Positions 9,740 to 19,258 of a stretch of 64,000 nucleotides of DNA are shown piece by piece. The stretch comes from Halodesulfovibrio aestuarii DSM 17919 = ATCC 29578 (GTDB taxonomy: Bacteria > Desulfobacterota > Desulfovibrionia > Desulfovibrionales > Desulfovibrionaceae), in contig NZ_ARQF01000020.1 in assembly GCF_000384815.1 (NCBI RefSeq), positions 372,001 through 436,000 on the forward strand, in the 5' to 3' direction. Each line of letters opens with the position of its first letter. Within the stretch, counting starts at the first letter, position 1. The notes under the pieces were generated by a model, which saw nothing but the letters and a program-made list of their open reading frames with translations, had not been told where the DNA came from and did not search any database. A program made the position numbers and the translations under genes.

Positions 9740-11005
9740 ATGAAAAATCTGTTTATCTTCAATGGGCTGCTTCGTAAAAAAGCCGTAGATATTCTTGTTT
9801 CCGGTTCAACTATTGTCTCAGTCACACCGCACGGTGAAGTGCCAGCACCGGAAGATGCTGAAATAATAGATGCTACAGGTCTCATCGTATTCCCAAGCTT
9901 CTATGACTGCCACGTACACTTGCGTGAACCGGGCTTCGAATACAAAGAAGACATTGAATCCGGCCTTGAAGCTGCTGCTCACGGAGGCTTTGGTGGTGTT
10001 ATGGCAATGGCCAACACCAAACCGACTAACGACTCTGCATCCGTTACTGAAGCAATGCTCCAACGCGCACAGCAGACATGGCCCAACGGCCCTTATCTCT
10101 ACCCTATCGGTGCAGCTACTATCGGCCTCAAGGGTGAAGAACTTGCCCCGATGGGTGAACTTGCAGAGGCAGGTTGTGTGGCAATTTCAAACGATGGAGT
10201 CCCAGTAGGCGGCGCAGAAATGTTTCGTCACTGCATGGAATACGCTGCCACCTTCGGACTGACCATCATTGACCATTGCGAAGATCCGACCCTTGCCAAA
10301 GACTGCCACATGAATGAAGGCGAAATAAGCGAAGCAATCGGTGTAAAAGGCCAGCCTGTTGTTGCTGAATCCATGCAGGTTGCCCGCGATATTCTGCTTG
10401 CTGAATTTCTTAATCTGCCAGTTCATTTGGCACACATAAGTTGCAAACAGTCCGTAGACCTCATTCGCTGGGCAAAGGCCAGAGGCGTAAAAGTAACGGC
10501 TGAAACATGCCCCCACTACCTGCTTCTTACTGAAAAAATTCTCAACAACTACTCCACCGCAGCAAAAGTAAATCCTCCATTACGCAGCGAAGAGGATCGC
10601 TTAGCCATGAAGGAAGCGATAAAAGACGGCACAATCGATATATTTGTGACCGACCATGCACCGCATGCCGATCATGAAAAAGAACACCCTATTGAAGGTG
10701 CTCCGAATGGCATCTCCGGTTTGGACAGCGCTGTAGCACTCACATGGACACAGGTAGAAGACGGCACTATTTCAGAAGATGATTTCATCAAACTGTGGGC
10801 TGAAAAGCCAGCAGCTATCTTCAAGCTTCCACTCAATACTTTTGCAGAAGGCGACATTGCAGACTTCTTCCTCTTCGACCCAAAAGAAGAATGGAAGCTG
10901 ACAGAAGACGCCATGCATTCCAAAGGAAAAAATACACCGTTCCTGAACACAACGCTCAAGGGCCGTGTCAAAGCTCACTGGCTTGGCGGTACGCGTATTG
11001 TTTAA
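9740..11005 (+). CDS. pyrC: Dihydroorotase, class I
   Basis: Third step of pyrimidine synthesis: interconverts carbamoyl aspartate and dihydroorotate. 421 aa. Metal and catalytic motifs are intact: DCHVHLREPG (~54-63), ANTKPTND, DHCED, HLAHIS, ETCPHYL and VTDHAPH. The intact motifs argue for an active enzyme rather than the inactive pyrC' scaffold seen with some aspartate carbamoyltransferases. It starts 2 bp after pyrB and is followed by a strong hairpin. Confidence 0.96.
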   Translation: MKNLFIFNGLLRKKAVDILVSGSTIVSVTPHGEVPAPEDAEIIDATGLIVFPSFYDCHVHLREPGFEYKEDIESGLEAAAHGGFGGVMAMANTKPTNDSASVTEAMLQRAQQTWPNGPYLYPIGAATIGLKGEELAPMGELAEAGCVAISNDGVPVGGAEMFRHCMEYAATFGLTIIDHCEDPTLAKDCHMNEGEISEAIGVKGQPVVAESMQVARDILLAEFLNLPVHLAHISCKQSVDLIRWAKARGVKVTAETCPHYLLLTEKILNNYSTAAKVNPPLRSEEDRLAMKEAIKDGTIDIFVTDHAPHADHEKEHPIEGAPNGISGLDSAVALTWTQVEDGTISEDDFIKLWAEKPAAIFKLPLNTFAEGDIADFFLFDPKEEWKLTEDAMHSKGKNTPFLNTTLKGRVKAHWLGGTRIV

Positions 11006-11011
11006 CCAGTA

Positions 11012-11043
11012 ATTGCCTCCGGCGGAGACCCGCCGGAGGCAAT
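11012..11043. terminator. Bidirectional hairpin between pyrC and superoxide-reductase-like gene
   Basis: Perfect 14-bp stem ATTGCCTCCGGCGG / CCGCCGGAGGCAAT with a 4-nt loop, symmetric and between two convergent genes. There is no long T-run, so termination efficiency is uncertain. Confidence 0.75.
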
Positions 11044-11048
11044 AATAC

Positions 11049-11447
11049 TCACAACATAAATTCCTTAACCCACATATCATGTAAGTTACAGAAGCTTGTC
11101 GCCACGTATTTACCTTTTTTCTTTAGCACAGCTTTAGAAACGGGATCGTCTTTCCAGTTGAACGTTTTAGCATGCACTACTTCACCGTCTTCTGCCACGA
11201 TGGTATGCCTTACAATATAATGCTGCTCGCTCATCGGATGCGGCGTCGTCACAACAACGTCCAGCCCCTTTGTGTCCACAATCGGCACATGACTATTCTG
11301 TTTTCCTTTCCACATACCAGGCTGATCATCAGTATAGATAACACCTTTCTCCATGGCAAAATGCCAGGCATACGCTGGAACAGCTCTAACCACAGAAATA
11401 CCGGCAACCATTGCTGTACCAGCTAAAAACTGTCTCCGAGTAGTCAT
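11049..11447 (-). CDS. Tat-exported superoxide-reductase-like (neelaredoxin-type) protein
   Basis: 132 aa. A twin-arginine signal (TTRRQFLAG, cleavage predicted near AYA27) precedes a single superoxide-reductase iron domain. All five iron ligands of the SOR centre are present: His53 (HVP), His70 (PHPM), His76 (EQHYI), Cys120 and His123 (CNLHDMW). There is no N-terminal desulforedoxin domain. The Glu-Lys pair normally two and one residues before the first His (EKHVP) is Asn51-Ser52 here. I infer a periplasmic iron protein for superoxide detoxification. Monocistronic, converging on pyrC. Confidence 0.85.
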   Translation of the reverse strand: MTTRRQFLAGTAMVAGISVVRAVPAYAWHFAMEKGVIYTDDQPGMWKGKQNSHVPIVDTKGLDVVVTTPHPMSEQHYIVRHTIVAEDGEVVHAKTFNWKDDPVSKAVLKKKGKYVATSFCNLHDMWVKEFML

Positions 11448-11554
11448 TACATACCTTCCTGTCTTAATTTTCCGCTTCCTGAATTAATAAAGCGGACAGT
11501 CCTGATATAAAATCTGACAACTCGTTCGTAAGTTAAATGATATGTTGCGGGCAT

Positions 11555-11587
11555 AAAAAAAGGCCGAACAACAAAGTTGTCCGGCCT
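11555..11587 (-). terminator. Intrinsic terminator of CCA-transferase-like gene
   Basis: Stem AGGCCGAACAAC / GTTGTCCGGCCT with one mismatch and an AAA loop. On the minus strand it ends in a run of seven T. Confidence 0.85.
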
Positions 11588-11638
11588 GAATAGCACGTTG
11601 CGCAACACAGCTATATGCTGAATTGCCTCAGTGTTAGC

Positions 11639-12955
11639 TTACATTTTGTAGCCACGCACAAAATCGATAGCTTCTTCAACTGAATTAACTTTTCCTTCAA
11701 TCTGAGCTTTAAGAAGCTCATCACGCAGAAGGCCTACATGAGGACCAGGTTTAAGACTGGTAGCTTCCATAATTTCGTTACCGTTCAGGAACGGCTCGAT
11801 CATCTGCTCAGGAGTATCTGCGCGCTCAATCCACTTCATGTTATGGTTAAAGGCGGTAAAGGCAATGCCGCGGCCTTTAACATCTGCCCGAGCCATTTCA
11901 ATAAGACGCGGATATTCGTCAAGAGCACGGAAACGACGGATGCCTCTATCTGTAAGCAGGTTGTGGAAGAACTGCTGATGCTTAACAAGATGGCAAACAA
12001 GGTCAATGTCCTGCGGCAGGAATGACAAGCGCCCCATAATTTTTCTGGTAACTTTAGCACCAACACGACAGGACTGATTGAACGTCCACGTGTCGTTGCT
12101 AAATTCTGCTGTATACAATTTACCTACATTACTGCAAAGAACCGCAAAAGTACCGAACCAGTCGTACGGCAATTCTTCAGGGTAGTGGCGCATGGTATCA
12201 ATGGTATGCTGGAATACAGTCTGCTCTTCACCAGTGTCTTCATTTTTAATCTGAATACAACGGGAAAGGGCCGCAAGCTCAGGAACAAGACCATGAAGAA
12301 TCATGGAGTCGAACAACAGCTCAACAAAGCGCCACATATTTTCGGCTTCAACTTTGCGCCATTCTTCCATAATGCTATGGGAAGGTACGTAATCGAGGAT
12401 ACGGGAGGTAGCTTTTACGATGGAAATCCAGGTATTCTTTTCGACTGGCAAATCATAGTTTGCAGCAAAACGTAATGCGCGAATACCAAGCAGGTAATTG
12501 CGTCGTAAAGTTTGATCTGGAATGCCTGAAAATTTAATAACACCAGTAGCGATGTCTTCGAAGCCTTCATATGTTCCAGAACCTGGAACATATGGGCATG
12601 CGTACTGTGGAGGGATGCTACCATACTTCTCTTCCATGCGTTTAAGCAGATGAGGAGTAATACGGGCAATACTTTCTTCAGGATGAGACGCATCCTCTAC
12701 ATCTATAGGGTAAAAACGATACGTAACATCAGCTTCTTTCAGCAGAGCAATAACTCCGCGTTCACTTCCTTCACTAACATTAGGGAACATGCGCTGAATT
12801 TCGTCGAAGGGGGCTTCGCATGCAAGATCCAATTCAATATCGGTTGAATCTTCAAGCAATTCGCGCTGAAGCTGAGCGTTTACAACATACGCATCAAAAC
12901 CATTACGCATAATAGTCTTACACATGCCGACGGCATCTTTAAAAGGCTGAGTCAT
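11639..12955 (-). CDS. Degenerate CCA-nucleotidyltransferase/HD-domain protein
   Basis: 438 aa, collinear with bacterial tRNA CCA-adding enzymes/poly(A) polymerases carrying an HD domain. Residues ~18-50 follow the head domain but lack the GG motif (VVNAQLQRELL); ELDLACEAP recalls the DxD strand. GFEDIATGVIKFSG and IRALRFAANY match the neck, but the EDxxR base-reading motif reads RNYLLG. In the HD domain the expected HD pair is SN (CSNVGK). It is therefore probably not an active CCA enzyme or phosphohydrolase; an RNA-binding or regulatory role is inference. Own terminator, single gene. Confidence 0.7.
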   Translation of the reverse strand: MTQPFKDAVGMCKTIMRNGFDAYVVNAQLQRELLEDSTDIELDLACEAPFDEIQRMFPNVSEGSERGVIALLKEADVTYRFYPIDVEDASHPEESIARITPHLLKRMEEKYGSIPPQYACPYVPGSGTYEGFEDIATGVIKFSGIPDQTLRRNYLLGIRALRFAANYDLPVEKNTWISIVKATSRILDYVPSHSIMEEWRKVEAENMWRFVELLFDSMILHGLVPELAALSRCIQIKNEDTGEEQTVFQHTIDTMRHYPEELPYDWFGTFAVLCSNVGKLYTAEFSNDTWTFNQSCRVGAKVTRKIMGRLSFLPQDIDLVCHLVKHQQFFHNLLTDRGIRRFRALDEYPRLIEMARADVKGRGIAFTAFNHNMKWIERADTPEQMIEPFLNGNEIMEATSLKPGPHVGLLRDELLKAQIEGKVNSVEEAIDFVRGYKM

Positions 12956-13243
12956 TCATCCTCCCATTGTAGAACCGGCGAAGAACCGGAACACAGAGTC
13001 TCATATAGTATGCTATAGTAAGAACATAGCGTTTTGATAATCTAAACAAGTCAACTACATTGTGAAATATAACACATGCTCAATAGACACGCAAATAAGC
13101 TTTGGCACTCTAATGTGACAATATGTATCCGTTACTGGTAATAACGAATGCCTTGTTTGTACAGAGATGTATTAGCACTTTTCTTTTTTTCAGCCCCTGA
13201 GAACTGGTCGGGTATCCATCAAAAAAATCTGCACAAGCAATGC

Positions 13244-14131
13244 TTACCGTGAAAGATGTAGCTTTGCGACTTTCTCAAAGGCATCCGTAAGCATCATAAT
13301 GTGCCTCGTCTGCAAATTCCAGCAATGCCAGTACAGCCTAACTGTTACTGAATATTTTTCCACAATTGGGATTAATTGCTTACTCCTGAGCTCTTCCTCA
13401 ATCTGTAAACTCGGGATCATGCCATAGCCTAACCCCTTCTTACACATATCAACGAACATGTGAGAATCCGGCACATAGTGCGTCGGAAATTCACCGGCAC
13501 GGATTCCACACCGGGTAAGCATTTCATTATTCATTTCATCAGTACGATCATATGTAAGGATAGGAGCCTTCCGAACGGCATCGGGTATGAACCCGTCCGG
13601 AAACCATTTTTCAGCAAAGTCCGGTGTAGCGCAACACACATAGATCATCTTACCGAGGTATACTGTTTTACACCCCTGCATGGGGCCAGGTTGTGAGCTG
13701 ACACAGCCTACTACTTCCCCGTTTTTAAGCATGTCATGCGTTTTATCCTGATCTCCTAGCCGAATATCCACAAGAATATTCGTAGTAGTCAGAAGTTCCT
13801 GCAACGTGTCCGGTATCCATGTAGCAAGACTATCTGCGTTAATACCGACAGGTACTGTTATATACTCTTCAACTGTTTTACCCAGCGTATCTTCGAACAA
13901 GTCCTGCTCCATCAGACTTACCTGCTTATAGTGACCAAGCAGTTTTTGCCCCATAGCTGTGGGTTGAACCGGAGTAGAACGTACAATAAGCATTGCACCA
14001 ATTCTATCTTCAAGCAGCCGGATACGCTGTGAAACAGCAGACTGCGTAATGTGCAATACTGTTGCTGCTTTTTCAAAACCACCATTTTCAACCACTGCGG
14101 CAAAGGCTTCGAGCTGTTTGTAATCGATCAT
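13244..14131 (-). CDS. argP: LysR-family regulator, ArgP-like
   Basis: 295-aa LysR-type regulator: winged HTH at residues ~1-60 (AATVLHITQSAVSQRIRLLE) and a periplasmic-binding-like effector domain (~90-290). Similarity of the start (DYKQLEAFAAVVENGGFEKAA) and the divergent position next to a LysE/ArgO exporter identify it as ArgP, which in other bacteria senses lysine/arginine and activates argO. The 237-bp divergent spacer should hold the ArgP site. Assignment is strong by context, not by effector residues. Confidence 0.85.
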   Translation of the reverse strand: MIDYKQLEAFAAVVENGGFEKAATVLHITQSAVSQRIRLLEDRIGAMLIVRSTPVQPTAMGQKLLGHYKQVSLMEQDLFEDTLGKTVEEYITVPVGINADSLATWIPDTLQELLTTTNILVDIRLGDQDKTHDMLKNGEVVGCVSSQPGPMQGCKTVYLGKMIYVCCATPDFAEKWFPDGFIPDAVRKAPILTYDRTDEMNNEMLTRCGIRAGEFPTHYVPDSHMFVDMCKKGLGYGMIPSLQIEEELRSKQLIPIVEKYSVTVRLYWHCWNLQTRHIMMLTDAFEKVAKLHLSR

Positions 14132-14368
14132 GCATTTATATTAGCAAAACTTATGCAACATCAAAACAATGAATTTCACTTCTACATTTTTTTCTTTTAG
14201 ATAAGTGTTCGCAAACAAGTTCCAGATGTAATGGCGGGGTGTTGAGCGTACCCCGCTGTTGCAGCGCTCACTGAACTTCCCATGTGTCTGCTGAAGGGAC
14301 GCCTTCTGCATTTACCTGAAAAACAATGATCTTATACTTACGATGCAGTTAAGGATTGGGAAAAAACT

Positions 14369-14986
14369 ATGCTCGCTCCATTCTTTCAAGGATTTGGTAC
14401 TTGCGGTGGGTTAATCATGGCGATCGGGGCTCAAAATGCCTTTTTACTCTCTCAGAGTGTTCGCAAAAACCACCATCTCACTATCGCTCTCATGTGCATT
14501 TTGTCCGACATGCTACTTATCGGACTTGGCGTTTTCAGTATCGGACGAATTGTCGCCTCCTCACCAGAGGTAAAGGTGTTTGCCACTTTTTTTGGCGCGG
14601 CTTTTTTACTCTGGTACGGTTTTTGTGCTTTCAGGTCTGCCTGCAAGCCGGGAGTACTGACAACATCATCAGATGCGACACGCTCTTTGCGAAATGTTGT
14701 GTTAACAACACTGGCGGTTACTTTTTTAAACCCGCACACCTATCTGGACACAGTTGTTCTGATGGGATCACTCAGCGGACAATTTATTGGTAACGGCAAA
14801 ATTTACTTCTGGATCGGTGGCGTCTGCGCCTCCGCAATCTGGTTCTGCGCTCTCGCTTTTGGAGGACAGGCTCTTGCACCACTATTTCGCAAACCTTCTT
14901 CATGGCGAATTCTTGATGGCAGTGTGTGTCTGATCATGTGGTTTATCGCCGCAGGACTTATTAGCCAAGGAATAGCGCTTTTATAA
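14369..14986 (+). CDS. argO: LysE/ArgO-family basic amino acid exporter
   Basis: 205-aa inner-membrane protein with about six hydrophobic segments and the LysE signature near the N-terminus (MAIGAQNAFLLSQS) plus FLNPHTYLDT in the middle, both typical of LysE/ArgO arginine-lysine exporters. Divergent from the ArgP-like regulator. A palindromic terminator follows about 110 bp downstream. Exact substrate preference (arginine or lysine) is not visible. Confidence 0.88.
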   Translation: MLAPFFQGFGTCGGLIMAIGAQNAFLLSQSVRKNHHLTIALMCILSDMLLIGLGVFSIGRIVASSPEVKVFATFFGAAFLLWYGFCAFRSACKPGVLTTSSDATRSLRNVVLTTLAVTFLNPHTYLDTVVLMGSLSGQFIGNGKIYFWIGGVCASAIWFCALAFGGQALAPLFRKPSSWRILDGSVCLIMWFIAAGLISQGIALL

Positions 14987-15096
14987 TCTGTCCCCTAAGG
15001 ACGCTGGTAGCTTCCCGTACCGGTATTAAGCAATACACCGCGTATTCCCTTACGCTTCCAGAGAAAAAATTTGTTTAATACACGTCCTATCCCATA

Positions 15097-15128
15097 TTAA
15101 ACGCCCCTTTTCCCGAAGGGGCGTTTAA
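15097..15128. terminator. Hairpin downstream of argO
   Basis: Perfect 13-bp stem TTAAACGCCCCTT / AAGGGGCGTTTAA with a 6-nt loop, flanked by AT-rich sequence. It probably terminates the argO transcript. Confidence 0.75.
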
Positions 15129-15138
15129 AAAGCACCGC

Positions 15139-15210
15139 ACATCCGTTTGAACCCGGAGAAAAAGAACTTCGTACCTTCCTTTTCCTCCAGGTCCAGACGG
15201 ATGTTTTTTT
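15139..15210 (+). promoter_or_regulatory. Long terminator-like hairpin in the moeA leader
   Basis: Imperfect stem: ACATCCGT/ACGGATGT at the base, then TTGAACC/GGTCCAG and GGAGAAAAAG/CTTTTCCTCC, followed by seven T. It lies 10 bp after the argO terminator and ~115 bp before moeA. Either a second argO terminator or an attenuator for moeA. Confidence 0.55.
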
Positions 15211-15325
15211 ACGCCCGACATTAAGTATTTCTTTAGCCGCAAGCCCTCCCACCGCAGCCTTGCACCACATACCGTTACAGGCTACTCTGCTTGCTAGCTA
15301 TTCAATATTGATTCGAGGATACAAT

Positions 15326-16564
15326 ATGAAAAAAGATTTCTTCAATGTACTAAGCGTGCAGGAGTTTATCCAGAAACTCCATGCATTCACCCCACTACAC
15401 ACCCACACTGTTTCTATTGATGCAGCAGACGGGTACGTACTCGCGGAAAACATTATAGCAGCAGAAAATTTACCTCTGGCCAGCCGTTCATGCATGGATG
15501 GATACGCAATTAATGCGGCAAATGTGTTCGGTGCATCTGAAGCAAATCCAGCATACCTCGAATCAGTCGGTGACATTGACATTGAACAGCCTGCGTCATT
15601 CACCTTGAAGGATGGCGAATGTGCCGGAATCGTAACCGGCGGTATTCTGCCGGAAGGCGCTGACGCAGTCGTCATGATAGAACATACCGAATCTCTCGGT
15701 GCAGGAACTGTAGAAATCCGCAAGTCTCTTGCTCCATATGAAAATGTCATGCTAAAAGGGGAAGATGCGGCTACGGGCAAAGACGTCTTTACAGCAGGGA
15801 CTCTCATTCGTCCGCAGGAAATCGGTATGCTGGCAGCTCTCGGTATTCAGGAAGTATCTGTATACAGCCCCCCGCGTGTCGGCATTATCTCAACGGGTGA
15901 TGAGCTTATTCCAATCAATGAAAAGCCTGTAGTAGGCCAAGTGCGTGACGTTAACAGCTATACACTTGCAGCGTGCGCACGACGCGCAGGTGCAGCCGCA
16001 ACAACATACGGCCTTGTGGAAGACAAGCTTGACGCCCTAAAGTCAGCCCTTGAAAACGCCCTTTCCGAAAACGACGTTGTATTTCTTTCAGGCGGCAGTT
16101 CTGTCGGAGTTCGTGACCTTACAGTCGGAGCCATCGATAAAATCGAAGACGCAGAAATTATCAACCACGGTGTCGCAATCAGTCCCGGCAAGCCGCTTAT
16201 TCTTGCTAAATGCGGCAACAAAGCCATCTGGGGACTTCCGGGCCAAGTTGCATCCGCACAGGTCGTCATGTTTGTTCTCGGCATGCCGTTTTTACGTTAC
16301 CTTGGTGGCAATTCAAAAGCCTTTGACCAATCCCGTTGGCCTTCCAAACAGGCTATTATCAGCCGCAACGTGGCATCAAAACCGGGACGTGAAGACTATG
16401 TCCGAGTCAGCGTTACGGTAAAAGATGGAAACACTATCGCAACCCCTGTGCTCGGTAAATCCGGTTTACTGAAAACCATGCTTCAGGCCGACGGAGTCAC
16501 GCGCATTGGCGCAGACAGCGAAGGTATCTACGAAGGCACAGCTGTTGACGTACTCTTTTTTTAA
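15326..16564 (+). CDS. moeA: Molybdopterin molybdenumtransferase MoeA
   Basis: Inserts molybdenum (or tungsten) into adenylated molybdopterin, the last common step of cofactor synthesis. 412 aa from the ATG with GAGG 8 nt upstream; an open extension of 22 codons upstream has no ribosome site. Family motifs: NLPLASRSCMDGYA near 50, the domain VGIISTGDEL, DVNSYTLAA, LSGGSSVGVRD and GLPGQVASA, then the C-terminal beta-barrel. The ymdB-like gene follows 15 bp later, suggesting a shared transcript. Confidence 0.95.
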   Translation: MKKDFFNVLSVQEFIQKLHAFTPLHTHTVSIDAADGYVLAENIIAAENLPLASRSCMDGYAINAANVFGASEANPAYLESVGDIDIEQPASFTLKDGECAGIVTGGILPEGADAVVMIEHTESLGAGTVEIRKSLAPYENVMLKGEDAATGKDVFTAGTLIRPQEIGMLAALGIQEVSVYSPPRVGIISTGDELIPINEKPVVGQVRDVNSYTLAACARRAGAAATTYGLVEDKLDALKSALENALSENDVVFLSGGSSVGVRDLTVGAIDKIEDAEIINHGVAISPGKPLILAKCGNKAIWGLPGQVASAQVVMFVLGMPFLRYLGGNSKAFDQSRWPSKQAIISRNVASKPGREDYVRVSVTVKDGNTIATPVLGKSGLLKTMLQADGVTRIGADSEGIYEGTAVDVLFF

Positions 16565-16579
16565 ATTATAGGAAGCGTC

Positions 16580-17353
16580 ATGCGAATTTTATTCTTCGGT
16601 GACATTGTAGGCAAACCGGGCAGACTTGTTCTGCGTAAGCGCCTTCCTTCTCTCAGAGAAGAACACAGGGCAGATCTCGTTATTGCTAACGGGGAAAATG
16701 CCTCCGGCGGCATTGGTCTTTCAGGAGACACAATGCGCGAACTTTTTAGTGCAGGCATAGACATTCTTACTTCCGGAAACCATATCTGGAAGCATAAGGA
16801 AATGTATAACCTGCTTAACAATGAACCACGCCTTATCCGCCCTGCGAATTACCCGCAGGGAGCACCGGGGAGCGGACTGGTCATTTTTGAGCCTAAGCAC
16901 GGCAGCAAAGTCGCGATCATAAACCTGCTAGGACGAACATTCATGGATAACATCGACTGCCCGTTTAAAAAAGTGGACGAACTGCTCGCATCCATTCCAG
17001 ACGATGTGCGTATCCGCATTATAGACTTTCATGCTGAAGCAACGAGTGAAAAGAAAGCCCTCTCCTTCTATGTAGACGGCAGAGTTTCCACTGTTATCGG
17101 CACACACACCCATGTACAGACAGCAGATGCCATGATTTTAGAAAAGGGAACCGGCTATCTTACTGATGCCGGTATGTGCGGTGTCGAAGAATCCTGCCTC
17201 GGAATGGAACCCAAAGTTATTATTGAGCGATTCATAACAGGACTGCCTCAGCGTTTCAAAGTCGCTAAAGGCGCTGCACACATCAACGGCCTGTTCATGA
17301 ACATTAATGATGAAACAGGGCTATGCTCAGATATTAAGCTTATTCGCGAATAA
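16580..17353 (+). CDS. YmdB-family metallophosphoesterase
   Basis: 257-aa cytosolic binuclear metallophosphoesterase of the YmdB (TIGR00282) family, which in Bacillus and Deinococcus hydrolyses cyclic nucleotides. Metal motifs are FFGDIVGKPGR, NGENASGGIG, SGNHIWKHKE, DFHAEATSEK and GTHTHVQTAD. Start ATG with AGGAAG upstream. It sits 15 bp after moeA, without an obvious functional link; cellular substrate here is unknown. Confidence 0.92.
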   Translation: MRILFFGDIVGKPGRLVLRKRLPSLREEHRADLVIANGENASGGIGLSGDTMRELFSAGIDILTSGNHIWKHKEMYNLLNNEPRLIRPANYPQGAPGSGLVIFEPKHGSKVAIINLLGRTFMDNIDCPFKKVDELLASIPDDVRIRIIDFHAEATSEKKALSFYVDGRVSTVIGTHTHVQTADAMILEKGTGYLTDAGMCGVEESCLGMEPKVIIERFITGLPQRFKVAKGAAHINGLFMNINDETGLCSDIKLIRE

Positions 17354-17455
17354 ATTCACGCCTACAAATTTTACATTTTCGTAAGGTTTGACAATTCGCT
17401 ATTTCTTTGTAAGAGACACCAAGCTACAACATATTTTTTTGTAAAAGAGAGAATT

Positions 17456-18646
17456 ATGGATATTCAAAAACAGCTCGAAATCATTCAGCGTGGCTGTGCT
17501 GAACTTATTGATGCTGACGAGCTCAAAAAGAAGCTCGAAAAAGGCAAACCGCTGCGCGTAAAAATGGGTTTTGACCCTACAGCTCCGGATTTGCACCTTG
17601 GTCATAGTGTTGCAATTCACAAGTTGCGTCATTTTCAGGAACTCGGCCACACTGTTATCTTCCTTATCGGTGACTTTACCGGAATGATTGGAGATCCATC
17701 CGGTCGTTCCGACACCCGTCCTCCGCTCACTCGTGAAGATGTTCTTGCTAACGCAGAAACATATAAAGAACAGGTGTTCAAGATCCTTGATCCTGAAAAA
17801 ACAGAAGTTCGTTTCAACTCCGAATGGTTCGACAAATTCGGTGCAGCTGACTTTATCCGCCTTGCATCCCGCTATACCGTAGCGCGCATGCTTGAACGCA
17901 ACGATTTTGAACAGCGCTATAAAAGCAATACTCCAATAGCTATCCATGAATTCTTATATCCGCTTGTGCAGGGTTATGACTCTGTAGCACTCGAAGCTGA
18001 CATCGAACTCGGTGGTACCGACCAGAAGTTCAACCTGCTTATGGGAAGGACTCTCCAGTCTCAGGAAGGTCAGGAACCGCAGTGTGTCATGACCATGCCT
18101 ATTCTTGAAGGTCTCGACGGTGTTCGTAAGATGTCTAAATCCTACGGGAACTATGTAGGCATTGACGAAGCTCCTACTGATATGTTCGGCAAACTCATGT
18201 CAATTTCTGATGAACTTATGTGGCGCTATTACGAACTCATTTCTCTCAAAACTCTTGAAGAAATTGCCGAGCTTAAAGCTAAGGTAGAATCCGGAGAACT
18301 TCATCCGAAGACTGCTAAAGAAGAGCTCGCAGAAGATATCGTAACCCAGTACCACGGTGCAGAAGAAGCAGCAAAAGCACGTGCAGGATTCAACTCTGTA
18401 TTTGCTAAAGGCCAGCTTCCAGATGAAATGCCTGAACACACCTGTGAATCCGGTGACGCATCCATGCCTCCTGTATTCCTTACAGACGCAAAGCTCACCA
18501 AATCCCGAGGTGAAGCACGTCGCCTTATGAAACAGGGTGCACTCTCCATTGATGGAGAAAAATGCAACTCTGAAGACGCTCTCCCTGCTGGTGAATACGT
18601 CATCAAGCTTGGGAAAAAACGCTTCCTCAGATTATTCGTTAAGTAG
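17456..18646 (+). CDS. tyrS: Tyrosyl-tRNA synthetase
   Basis: Charges tRNA-Tyr. 396-aa class I synthetase with HLGH (~47-50) and KMSKS (~226-230) and a C-terminal S4-like RNA-binding domain ([19 protein letters not shown]). Full length for the shorter TyrS type. The nearby upstream region lacks a T-box. Followed by a textbook terminator. Confidence 0.97.
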   Translation: MDIQKQLEIIQRGCAELIDADELKKKLEKGKPLRVKMGFDPTAPDLHLGHSVAIHKLRHFQELGHTVIFLIGDFTGMIGDPSGRSDTRPPLTREDVLANAETYKEQVFKILDPEKTEVRFNSEWFDKFGAADFIRLASRYTVARMLERNDFEQRYKSNTPIAIHEFLYPLVQGYDSVALEADIELGGTDQKFNLLMGRTLQSQEGQEPQCVMTMPILEGLDGVRKMSKSYGNYVGIDEAPTDMFGKLMSISDELMWRYYELISLKTLEEIAELKAKVESGELHPKTAKEELAEDIVTQYHGAEEAAKARAGFNSVFAKGQLPDEMPEHTCESGDASMPPVFLTDAKLTKSRGEARRLMKQGALSIDGEKCNSEDALPAGEYVIKLGKKRFLRLFVK

Positions 18647-18669
18647 CGTTTTGCAAAAAGTACTAGATC

Positions 18670-18702
18670 AAAGCCCCGTAGCAATTGCTACGGGGCTTTT
18701 TT
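18670..18702 (+). terminator. Intrinsic terminator of tyrS
   Basis: Perfect stem AAAGCCCCGTAGC / GCTACGGGGCTTT with an AATT loop, followed by a T-run. Confidence 0.95.
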
Positions 18703-18796
18703 AATTATACGGATGGACTTTTTTTAACGATCAAGATAATTACTTGCTAGATACTTCACAAGTCAACAATCTAGCAAATAAAAAGCAAGGTCAACA

Positions 18797-19222
18797 ATGT
18801 CACAACCATCTCAAACAGCACATAGTATTTTTTCCATTTCTGCACTGCATGCACACTGTATGAAACAGCTCAATGCCCAACTCAGTGTCCATGGGATTAA
18901 CTTCACGGAATTTATGATACTTCAATCTCTTGAAAACGCAGCAGAAAACACCATGCGCCGTATAGAGCTTGCAAACGCCGTCAACCTCACTGCTTCCGGC
19001 GTAACAAGAGTCCTGCACCCGATGGAACGGATACATCTTATCGAAAAACGTTCGAATCCTCGAGATGCACGCATCAGTTTAGTAAAGCTCACTTCCGCAG
19101 GCAAAACCATTTATGCAGACGCGCTCATAACCGTAGAATCGTGTGCTGAGTCATTAATGGCTCCCCTGACTTCTAACCAGATTGAAACCCTAACCGGGCT
19201 GATAAAAAAACTTTCCGTATGA
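18797..19222 (+). CDS. MarR-family transcriptional regulator
   Basis: 141-aa winged-helix regulator. The recognition helix region (RRIELANAVNLTASGVTRVL, ~55-75) and the wing (EKRSNPRDARISLVKLT) match MarR proteins. Single gene between two terminators, so its target is not evident from context; it may be autoregulated. Effector unknown. Confidence 0.88.
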   Translation: MSQPSQTAHSIFSISALHAHCMKQLNAQLSVHGINFTEFMILQSLENAAENTMRRIELANAVNLTASGVTRVLHPMERIHLIEKRSNPRDARISLVKLTSAGKTIYADALITVESCAESLMAPLTSNQIETLTGLIKKLSV

Positions 19223-19250
19223 AAAAAGGCACCCGCAATGCGGGTGCCTT
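19222..19250. terminator. Shared terminator of marR-like gene and glgP
   Basis: Perfect stem AAGGCACCCGC / GCGGGTGCCTT with loop AAT. The A-run on the plus strand makes it a terminator for the leftward glgP gene, and it can also stop the rightward transcript. Confidence 0.85.
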
Positions 19251-19258
19251 ACTTTGAC

